Assembly: GCA_004431415.1 (NCBI GenBank)
Contig: QPMI01000114.1
Coordinates: forward strand, 62,001 to 126,000
Source: Cyanophora paradoxa
Lineage: Eukaryota; Glaucocystophyceae; Cyanophorales; Cyanophoraceae
Direction of reading: 5' to 3'
Length of the DNA: 64,000 bases
Shown in pieces: positions 50,628-60,100 of the stretch (positions within the stretch are counted from its first letter, which is position 1; the number at the start of each line of letters is the position of its first letter). Position numbers and translations under genes: made by a program. The notes beneath the pieces were generated by a model. That model saw nothing but the letters and a program-made list of their open reading frames with translations. It was not told the DNA's origin and did not search any database.

Positions 50628-53290
50628 TTCCGCGGGTGCTGGATTACGTGCCGCGTGTTCCTCGCCGCCCTGCGGCTTCCCACCCTGTGGGCCCATCCTC
50701 CAATTCAATTTTGTCTCGCTTGCTCCCGCTGCACGTTTGCTTTAGCGCTGTCTTTCTCTCTCTGCGCCGCGGAACCCTGCCCGGTCTCTTCATTCTTGGT
50801 GCAGGCCCTTCTGCCTTCCTTTCTTTTGATAATCTTGCATTCACGTTTGCTCGTATGCTTCCTCTCCGCCTCTCATCTGTTCGTCGCTTCTACTGCCTCG
50901 AGGTCCAGCGGCGTCGCGATGTATCTAGCCACGCTCAGATGCCCGATGCTAAGTGGGGGTTCCCCGGCGCCTTGTCTCCGTCCCGTCTTCCTAATCTTGT
51001 CGTCCTTCAGTGCTTCCCGATGCTTTGGATCGATGCTGTTTACCGTCTACATTTCAAATTGTATCGTTTGGGCGAACACTCGCCCCGCCGTCGTTTCTGC
51101 CGTGTTTGTAATGACGGTTCTGCTCGCTCTCACGCGCACGTTTTTTCTGAGTGCCCCCTTTCTCGTTCGTTCTGGGATTTCATTCGAGAACGCCTGCAGT
51201 TGTGGGCGTCTGCTCTTCCGCCTGATGAGCGTGAGGAGGTCGCGGTGCCTGACCTCTCTCTCCTCCACATCCTCTCGGTCCCAGATTTTTCTGGACCCAT
51301 TTTACGCAGTACAGTTAACCCCACCTTCTGCCTTCGATCACTTGGAGCAGTCCTCGCTGGCGTATTTTCCATACAGCAGGTTGCTCGCGCTCGGTGCGAT
51401 CAAGAGGAGGCTGACGTTGATGCACCTTCTTACAACCGTGCCGCGCTTGTTGCCGCCTGGGACAGAAATATGTCATCCCTAGAGTTCACCCTTCCACAGG
51501 CCTCGGCCTTGTTGGAAGAGCGGCGCGCTCGTTTGGCTGCTGCTGATGCTGATGATCAGGTTGCCACGGATGATGACGAACATAATTCAGAGTCTAGTGC
51601 CGGTTCTCATCGTTCTAATTCAAGCTCTGATTCTGACTCGTCCGGCGCTCCTTCTTCGGGCGGCGCTGACGACGACCTCGTCTCTTCGCGTGACATTAAT
51701 TCTGTCCTCCGGAATCCAGCGGAGTTCGCCGTTCGTGGGGATGTCCCGTTGGGGATCCCTGGTGGTCGCCCGCCTCCTGCGCCCTCCCCTCCTGTCCTGG
51801 CCCCTATAGTGACCCTCGGGCCCGTCCCCATTCCAGCTCTAGCTGCCCCTCTCGACGCTCCTTTCCCCCCATTCCCTGCGGTCCCGATTCCTGTGCTCCT
51901 TGGACTGCTGGCCCCGCCTCTACCTCCTCCCTCCATACAGCTTGCTGTCACGGGGCCTCTTCACTTGCCAGTTCCCCGGCAAGTCCCTGGTCATCTTGCA
52001 GCGCCGTACCCCTTCTGGCCTCTTCCCCTTGCTCCTCCACTCCCGCCCCCGCGCGGCACTCTTTCTGACATACTCCTGGTTCAGCCCCCTCTTCAGCCCA
52101 TCCTTCTTGCCCCTGCTTCTGCAACTGTGACGCCGAGCGGCACTATCTTTTTGAATGCCCCTCCCGCTGCTACGTCCCCGGTCTCTTTACGTCTGCATCC
52201 ACTTTCCCGGATCCGAGTGCACGCCTCCTCGCCTCCAGAGCTCGCCATCACTCCGGCCTCCCTCGCCTCTGCTCTTGATTCTCCATACCCTTCGACCAGC
52301 CACACGATATCTCCTCCTCCACGTGCACCCTCCCTTCCCCCCTCGAGCTCCTCGGCATCTGCCCCGCTTCCGAGTGTCGGCGAGACTGTCCTCTTTTCGG
52401 TCTCCCCGTCATTCCGACTCCCTGCTCCCCCTTCAGCGCCTCGGGTCCCTTCTGCAGGTCCTGTCCCACTTCCTGGCGCTCGTGAGATTCGCCGCCGGCG
52501 CCCTCGTCGGGCCCTTGCGCCCTCGAGCCCGTCTCTCTCTGCGCCGCCCATGGCCCCCGTGTCGTCTGATCCGGCGCCACCCGACCTTCCTTCTGTTTCG
52601 CTGCCCTCTCTTCGGCGCCGGCAGCGATCCTCGTCACCTGCTCGTGACCCTTCCCCTGCCTCCGACCCCTCCTTGGCTCCCTCCTTGCCTCTTCCGCCTC
52701 GTAGACCTCCGCCGTGTTCCCGTCGTCGGATCTCTAGATCGACCCTCGACTCTCCGCCTTCCGCTGTCTGCGGGGTTCCTCCGCCGCCGTGCTCAGCGCC
52801 GGCAGTCAGTGCTTTTCTCGATAACCCCCCCGTCTTGGCTCCTCGGGGGCCTCTTCGTCGTCGTCGTTCGCTGGGTTCCGGCTCCGGGTCAGATTTCTCG
52901 CCGGGCTTCCCTTCTCCCGGCCCTGCTCCCGGGCCCTCAGCTCCGGGACCGGCTTCTCCGCTCTCTTCCCGGACTCATGGTCGCACCCGTCGCCGGCTTG
53001 CCGAGCCTGCGTCTTCTTCTGGTTCTCTCCGGCGGGTTGCCGGGCCGGGCCCTCCGGTCCTTGTCCTTGGCGCCGAGCCGCCGCCTCTAGATCTGGCTTC
53101 GAATTCGTCTTCTGCTTTGCTGGTCGTATCCCGCCGACGCCGGCGTTCTCCGACTAGTTTAGTTCGGTCTGATTCGGATTCCGATCGTAGTGTAGATGCT
53201 CGAATTACTCTCCGTGCTAGTCCTTTTACTCGACCTGTCGTTCGCCGTCGTTGCAGTTCGATTGCCCGCCTCGGCCCCAGCCGACTTTAG
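50628..53290 (+). pseudogene. LINE-C C-terminal domain with long Pro/Ser-rich tail
   Basis: It begins with the connection region, then a zinc knuckle of the RT-associated type (CRVCNDGSARSHAHVFSEC, about 51095-51155) followed by FWDFIRERLQLW. From about 51570 an acidic Ser-rich stretch leads into roughly 500 residues dominated by Pro, Ser, Leu and Arg with no recognisable domain. The frame stays open to 53290, which suggests the tail is really translated. Confidence 0.75.
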
Positions 53291-53795
53291 TGATTCCTTT
53301 GACTGTCCTTCTGCCTGTTTTTGATCCGCCTAATCCGTCTTCTGTATCCTCCTCATGCCGTAGCTCTGCCCTTTCGCATCGTCCTGCTTTGCCTCAGCCT
53401 CCACATCGTCTTGTTGTTCCGCTTACCTGTCTGCTTCCTGTGATTTATCTTTCTCAATTCTGTCTTCCGCTTGTTAGTGATGTGGATCACTTCGCTGTTG
53501 ATGGTATTTCTAGCTCTAGCTCTCCTTCTTGTCTGTCGTCCTTTAAATCTACTTCTAGATCTGCTCCGTCTGGTTCGCTTACTGTGTCTTCTCGATCCGC
53601 GCATTTCATTGTCTCTAGATCTGCGTCTTTCCTTTTTATTGTCGATTTTGGCTCTTTGTCTTGTCTTTCTTCGTCATATTGTCTTAGTTACTTTGCTTCG
53701 AGTCTTTTGTCTATATGCCCCCTGGGCAGCCCCCGCAGTGCTGGTGTCTAGAGACTGTGGCCGGTAATTCACCAAAAACAAAATTGCGGCACCAA
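53291..53795 (+). other. LINE-C 3' untranslated region
   Basis: T- and C-rich sequence with many TCT/TTG words and no zinc or RT motif. A frame at 53251-53751 is open but low-complexity (Ser/Leu). The element ends near ACAAAATTGCGGCACCA just before the right target-site copy. Confidence 0.55.
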
Positions 53796-53808
53796 ATTAA
53801 TGCGTTTT
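53796..53808 (+). repeat. LINE-C target-site duplication, right copy
   Basis: Same 13 bp as 48217-48229. Confidence 0.75.
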
Positions 53809-53870
53809 GAAGCCTTTTCGCTGCCGCAGTGCTGTAGGGGGTACACACCGCAGTTTCTTAGCGCTTCTAT

Positions 53871-53936
53871 ATTAATGCGCCCCCAAATTAATGCGTTTTG
53901 CCAGCGGAAAACGCATTAATTTGGGGGCGCATTAAT
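53871..53936 (+). repeat. Perfect palindrome, 29 bp arms and 8 bp loop
   Basis: The left arm starts ATTAATGCGCCCCCAAATTA (53871-53899), the loop is 53900-53907, and the right arm is 53908-53936. It would form a strong hairpin in the MITE-like element. Confidence 0.95.
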
Positions 53937-55041
53937 ACTATGTGCGCACTAATATTCTGTTATACGGTACACTGATATCAGTATCGGGATCAATGAATTC
54001 GCACACACCGAGACAATACGGCTAGGAATAGAACTGAGGTGTCCGTAATGTGTCAAGTCGAAAGATGAGCCTACTGGTTGCGCCGGGTATACGTAGGGAA
54101 CCTATCAGCCATCGGACAGGGTGGAGCTAGCCAAGGAGACGTAAACTAAAGCAAAGCTAACCCAGAGCATAGAGCTACTACCTATACATCTAGCCTAGCT
54201 TAGGACTAGGCTACAGAGAGGACTACCCAGGGGTCTACGAGAGGGAGGTAAATCAAAACACTACTACTGCTAGTGATGCCTGCCTAGGGACCGTCGGGAC
54301 GTTCGGAGCTCGCGGGCTGTTCTACTGTACGGTAGGAAAGCCAGGACGGACCCGCGGTCTAATCTGCCTACTCTCGACGCGGCCGCGACTACAGCTAGCG
54401 CGGCGGGCTCCGCGTCGAGGGGGCCGCTCGCCCGAAGCGCGGGTGGAAGCACGTCGGCATAGAGGGGCCGAGGGGAATGAGGCGAGGGGGGACGTTGCGG
54501 GGAAGAAGTGGGGCGGGACGGAGAAGGTCGGCGCCGGCCGTGGCGGGGAGGGGGAGGGTCAGAAGTCTCGGTCAGCAGGGCTTCCAGCCTCGAACCAGCC
54601 GCCGCACCCCCGCCGCGGGCAATTGCGAGCCCCCCTCCGCGGCGGTCCATCAACCCACGGTCCTGGCGCGATGGCCGGGGTATCTGGTGGGTGCAACGAC
54701 CAGCCGAAGCCTTCCGCCAAGCCTAGGCCTTCCGGTCCATCGTTCCCTCCCTGTCGAGGCGCGAGGAGCGTGGGCGAGGTCGTGAGTGGGAGGCAGGGCC
54801 AAGAGAGCGAGCGGGAGAGCAGAGCGGGAGAGGGAGGCAAGGCAGGCACTCGCTTGGGCGGGGGGGCCCAGCGAGTCGGTCGGGGCGGCTATAACTAGTG
54901 TGTGCGAGGCTAAGAGTAGATCAGGGAAGTTTTTCGAGGACTAGGTATGGTGAAGTAGTAGGTAGGTGGTGTCGAGAGTCGAGAGTCTCCTCCCGACGTA
55001 GCCCCCCCCCCCCCCCCCTTTCGCGCGGCTCGGGGTACCGT

Positions 55042-55998
55042 TTAGAGCGGGCTAGGATGTGACTCCCAAGGGCGTACCTTGACGCAATCGTAGAGCTCTT
55101 GGGCGCGGAGCGCCGCCTTCCAGCCCGCGTACTCCGGTGGGCAGTCTGCGTTCCGCGCGGCGTTGAGTAGATTGTGAAGGCGAATCGGCCCGTCGCAGGC
55201 GGCGCAGACTTCCTTACAGGTCCGGGGGCCGCGGGCCCGCTCTCGGGCGCGGGCGCCCGTGCGGGGCGGGCGCGGTCGCTTCTTTGAGGCCTGGGAGATG
55301 CGGCAGTCGCGTTCCCACTCCGCGTTGATGTCGCAGCGGCGTGACCAGAGGCGTCGGGCCCGCTCCAGAAGCGTCTGCCGAACGCGTTTAGCTGCGCGTG
55401 CCGCGTATCGGGGTGCGAGGTTCAGGCAGCGTGCGAGGGCGCTTTCTAGACTCTGCGGGGCGAGGCCCTGGAGCACCCAGAGGCGCGGATACGCGTACGG
55501 CCTACCATCGTAGCTGCGCGCTTCGGCGTCGTCGTCCGCGACGCGGAGGAAGATTGGGACCAGGTCGGGGGCAAGGAGGGCTCCTGCCGGCGGCGCTGTG
55601 AGGCCGTGGGCCTCTCTGTATGCGCAGAGGAGAAGTCGGTTCAGTTCACGAGCAGTCTCCGCGCGGTGCGCGACCGCATGCGGACCCGGGCACAGGAAGA
55701 CGTGCGGGAAGGTTTCAGTCGGTCCTGCGGTAAGAGCCGTCGGTGCCCGGTTCGGGCGGCTGGGGCCCGCTGCTGGTTGGATGCGAGGCTGTTGGTGCAG
55801 TCTGGTTGTTCTGTGAGGCTGTCGGGCCGCTAGTCTCTGCACGAGGGAGCGGCGTTCTGGTGGCGCAGCCCGCACAGCGTCCCTCAGGGTTGCAGGCGGC
55901 GTAGAGTTCCTTCTGGTCACGTACCCGGACTTCGTTCGCTGGTAGCGAGCTACAGAGCAGCTCCGTCCGAAACTTGAATAGCGCGTTGCGGGCACCAT
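55042..55998 (-). pseudogene. LINE-B2 C-terminal region
   Basis: This frame carries FPHVFLCPGPHAVAHRAETA, LWSRRCDINAEWERDC, CKEVCAACDGPIRLHNLLNA and the end KVRPWESHPSPL without interruption. B1 has a one-base loss in the middle of this stretch, so B2 shows the original C-terminus including a terminal Cys-rich motif. Confidence 0.8.
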
Positions 55999-56461
55999 TT
56001 GCGCCTTGGAATCGGGAGCCTACGGTCGTTTCCGCATAGAGCCCTGCTATGTCTGCGCCGTCGGCGCCTCGGCGCAGGAGCGCGCCAGCCAGCGGTTGTT
56101 GGGTCCAGGCAAAGTGCTTCTGGTGCTCGTGAAGTGCGTCCATGTGTGCCTTGGGGTCCCCTTCCACCCGTCGTGTGCGCCCTTCGGGGTCGCTGATGGT
56201 GAGCACCGCAGGCATGCTGAAGGCCGGCGGCAGAAAGAGAGGTTCATGCCGGTTTTCGTCCGCTAGCTCCAGGTCGGCCGCCACGTTCGCTCCGGCGTCG
56301 GCGACGTCGTTGTGGGGGTTGCGGGCGTCGCCCTCTCTGGCCCTCTTTGGCCCTCTTGACCAGACGAAAGCGTTAACGTCAAAGTAGCCCGCGCGAGCGT
56401 TAACCGTCTGGCCCTCTTTCAGGCTCCCGTCCGTCCAGGCGTACGCTGGGGCGTCGGCCAC
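55715..56461 (-). pseudogene. LINE-B2 RNase H remnant and first half of the zinc knuckle
   Basis: YAWTDGSLKEGQTVNARAGY is followed directly by filler (FDVNAFVWSRGPKRAREG) and then DARNPHNDVADAGANVAADL. The Glu, the second Asp and the conserved His of RNase H are gone. It continues through DPKAHMDALHEHQ to RCAGC, then leaves the frame of the 55042-55998 segment near 55790. Confidence 0.8.
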
Positions 56462-56498
56462 GTAGGAGCCGCCGGACGCCGCCTCGGCCTCCAGGTGC

Positions 56499-57110
56499 TC
56501 GACTGGATTTCCTGACGCCAGGCCATGCGACTGTCGTGGCAGACTTGTTTTTCTGATGAAGGATTATGCTCCGGCCTGCATGCCTCTGCCCCACCCGGCG
56601 AGCCGCACCGCCGTCCGGCGGCCCGTGGCGCCTCCGGTCAGTCCACCAAACCACGTTGCCAGCCCGTTGCGCTTGGAGGCTGCGTCCCACGCGGCGAGCC
56701 ACAGCGCCTGCCCCGCCGGGCCGTCCGACGGTCCACCAAGCCATGCCGCCAGGCCGCCGCGCTCCGAGGCTGCGCCCCACCCGGCTAGCCACGACGTCCC
56801 GTGGCTGCCCGCTGCGCCTCCGCCCATACCGGTGCACCTGAGCAGCCGCTGAGCCAGGACATCTGCTGGTGCGTATGCGAGCCGTGACTGCTGCGGGCCT
56901 GCATGCGGGCCTGCGAGCCGGCCCGCTCCAGCCTCGAGCCGGGTCGAGCCGGGCTCCAGCGCTGTACTTGATCATGAGCTCGAGGCAATTGCAGAAATTG
57001 AGGGGAGAGGCTCGAGGATCCGGAGAGTCGGCCGCGGGTCGAGCCGGGCTCCGAGGCTCGATGCAGCACTGTACTTGAGGTCGAGGCAATTGCAGAAATT
57101 GAGGGGAGAT
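56499..57110 (+). repeat. Short tandem repeats between LINE-B2 and the satellite
   Basis: Three imperfect ~90-98 bp units start CCCAC(C/G)CGGC(G/T)AGCC at about 56589, 56687 and 56776. A second repeat with GGTCGAGCCGGGCTCC and GAGGCAATTGCAGAAATTGA lies at 56941-57005 and 57043-57107. No gene seen. Confidence 0.7.
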
Positions 57111-60100
57111 CTCCTCGTCATTAAGGGGATGGGCGAGGTTCCGGCGCAAATATATACTATTAACGTGCAGCTGCATGCAGGGCTGCGGAGGCGAGCTCGC
57201 TCGCGAGGGCGCACGGAAATATGTCCAGGCCTGTCCAGGATCGAAAATTTGCCAAGTTGGTGTCGGCTGGGTTCTGGTGCTCTTTCGCCCCCAGAGAGCT
57301 TGCGCAAAGCTTGGAAAAGCTCTCAAATGCATACTGTAGCGATGGGCATGCGGGAGGATGCGAGGGCGCGCAGAAAGATGGACACGTTCGTCAAGGATCG
57401 AATTTTCGGGGTCGGTTGGGTCCTCGCGGCCCGGCGCATCTGTAAAGCATGCAGATTGCTTTATCTTCATCTGAAATGCATATACTATTGTTCCGCGCAT
57501 GCGCCGCGGCGTGGGCGCGGGGAAAGATGTCCGGGGCTGGGCAGGATCGAATGTTTGCCGCCGGGCACCTTGCTGCCCTGTTCCGCTTCGAAAAGCGGAT
57601 TCCTGGAGTGCGCAGGTGCTACTATGTCTATGCGCACCAGTACGTATCGATTGCGCGCGTCGTGGGACCATTCGGAACCGGCTGGATCAAATTTTCGGTC
57701 GACTCTTAAAAAGGTTCGGGCTGGAGCGTCGACGGCGGCCGAGATCGAGCTTGCAGCGGTGCGCGCGCCCTCCGCTCTCATTCTATACCGCTCTGGGGCG
57801 TCCCTGGCGTGCTTTCGTCGCGGGACCGGGCGGGACCGGGTCCCACTTTTTGGAGTTTCGCGATCGAACCGTGGTATATACTATGATATACTGGAATCGA
57901 TCCAGGAGGGAGAGCGATCGTCTTAGGGGAGCCAGGATCGAAATTGATTCTGGATATGGCGGCATGCAAGCCGGAGATTTGATCCATGAGAGGAATTGGA
58001 TGGGTAGTTGCGTGATGTCAGTGCATCATGTCACTGTTGAGGTGAGTGCGTGAATTGATCCAGGACGAGTTCGGGGCGAACACGTGGGACGGACGTTTCT
58101 CGGACGTTACAGGAATTTCGGTCGCCGATCTGGATTTCCGACAAGCCCTGGGCCCTGCGGGTCCCAAACATCGGGCGAAGCCCTTGCCGCCCCTTCGCGT
58201 CCCCCTTTTTCATCGCGGCCCGTCGCGGCCCGCCCTCGCTGTGCTCTATCTAAATCATGACTCGCCCCGGTCCCCGTCCCGGCCCCTTATTTATCGTGGC
58301 CCGTCGTGGCTCTCAGTGGATGGCCATGCATGGGTGGGGCTGGGAGTGAGAGGGGATTCGTAGGGAGGGCTTGTGAGAGGAAATATAATAAGGGAAGGCG
58401 TTGTCCTGAGAGCAGGTGTCCTGGGAGAATATAATTATGGTATTAGGGAAATTGGTGGGGCGGATCGAGAGAGAATATAATGAGGGGAGGAATGGTGCTG
58501 CCAATCAGCTGCAGGTAGTTATAGCTGTGATTGCAATTGGGGCAATTCCAGCAATTGAGGGGAGAGTGTTGAGAGGAGAGGCGAGATTGTGGCGTGCAGG
58601 CCGCCGGGCGCATGCGTAGAGCTTGCAGATCGGTTAAACAGAATCTCGAATGTATAAAGGATCGATGTGCAGGGCTGCAGAGGCGAGGGCGCGTTGAAAT
58701 ATGTGCAGGCCTGTCCAGGATCGAAATTTTCGTGTCGACTGGGTTCTCGTGCTTCGTCGCGTCCGCAGAGCTTGGAGAAGGCTTTGAAAAGATGTTAAAT
58801 GAATACTGTAGCGATGGGCATGCGTGGGGCTGCGAGGGCGCGCGAAAAGATGTGCAGGTTCGTGCAGGATCGAATTTTCGGGGTCGGCTGGGTCCTCGCG
58901 GCCCGGCGCATTTGGAGCCCGTGCAAAAGGCTTCGTCTACATCTCGAATGCATATGCTATTGTTCCGCGCATGCGCCGCGGCGTCGGCGCGCGGAAAGTT
59001 GCCCGGGACTGTGCAGGATCGAATTGTTGCCGCTGGGTACCTTCCTGCACTGTTCCGGCTCCGAGAAGCGGATTCCTGGAGTGCGCAGGCCGTGCTATGT
59101 CTATGCGCGCGAGAACGCATCGATTGCGCGCGTCGTGGGACCGGGCGGGATCGGCTGGGTCGAAATTTCGGCCGACTCTTCGCACTGGAGCATCGACGGC
59201 GGCCGAAATCGAGCTCATGGTGATGTGCGCGCTCTAATCTGTAACTCTGCATCGCTCTGGGGCGTCTATGGCGGCCTTTCGTCGCGGGACCGGGCGGGAC
59301 CGGGTCCCACTTTTTGGGGTTTCGCGATCGAGCCGGGGTATAAATACCGGAATTGATCCGTGAGGGAAATGCGATTTTCGCGCGACGCTCACGGGCGGAA
59401 TTTTAGGGGAGCTATGACTGCGAAAAAAAATCAGTGGAGGTTGGCCGCCTGTCAGTTCTACTGTGTCACGTCGGAGACCGTTCGCCTTCATTGCGGAGGT
59501 TGCGACTCTGGACGCTCGGACCAATTGGACTCGAGTGGAAAACAAATAGATCCGCCCGTTCACCATTGACATACGGAAGAGGCTTCACCCGACAAGCCCT
59601 GGGCCCCTGCGGGTCCCAAACATCGGGCGAAGCCCTTGCCGCCCCCTTTGCGTCCCCCTTGTTCATCGCGGCCCGTCGCGGCCCGCCCCTTCCCGTGCCA
59701 TATTGATTTCATGAGTCGCCGCGGTCCCCGTCCCGGTCCCCTTATTTATCGCGGACCGTCGTGGCTGGGCCGGGTGGGGTAGGGTGGGGTCTGGCGGGGC
59801 GATGAAATTAAAGGGGAGGGGAGGGATCCTGAGAGGGAGCAGAATTAGGGGAGGAGTTGTCCTGAGAGGAGTTGTGTTCAGAGAATATAATTATGTAATT
59901 AGGGGAATTAATATTGCTGGGGCTGAGAGATCGAATATAATGAGGGGAGGGATGGTGCTGCCAATCAGCTAGCTGTAGTTGACCTGGAGGCGCTGAGGAA
60001 ATTGACAGGAGAGTGTTGAGGGGAGGATTGAGAATCTCGCGGCGAGGCGCATGCGTAGAGCTTGTGAATTGCTTAAACAGAATCTGGAATGCGCTCTCTG

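Larger units (their letters stand above)
48230..53795 (+). mobile_element. LINE-C, 5'-truncated L1/Tx1-like non-LTR retrotransposon
   Basis: The element lies between 13 bp target-site copies. It lacks the endonuclease, starting within the linker before RT, as expected for incomplete target-primed reverse transcription. RT sequence and architecture (no RNase H) differ from LINE-A/B/G. The plus strand is pyrimidine-rich. Two one-base shifts split the protein into three frames. Confidence 0.88.
48186..53969 (+). mobile_element. Small inverted-repeat (MITE-like) element, interrupted by LINE-C
   Basis: The left end TACCGTATAACACAATATTA (48186) matches the reverse complement of the right end (53969 backwards, TACCGTATAACAGAATATTA) at 24 of 26 positions. 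Removing the LINE leaves about 205 bp with repeated ATTAATGCG words and a perfect 29 bp-arm palindrome. There is no coding capacity, so it is probably a non-autonomous DNA element. The superfamily is not identifiable; the flanking TA could be the target site. Confidence 0.65.
53990..56498 (-). mobile_element. LINE-B2, 5'-truncated and internally deleted copy of LINE-B
   Basis: The 3' end (TCAATGAATTCGCACACACC on the plus strand) is the same as in LINE-B1, fixing the element's terminus. Homology to B1 stops at 56498 (...CCTCCAGGTGCTC). Relative to B1 about 348 bp of RNase H (B1 29651-29998) are replaced by ~50 bp of filler at 56334-56385. No clear target-site duplication is visible. Confidence 0.9.
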
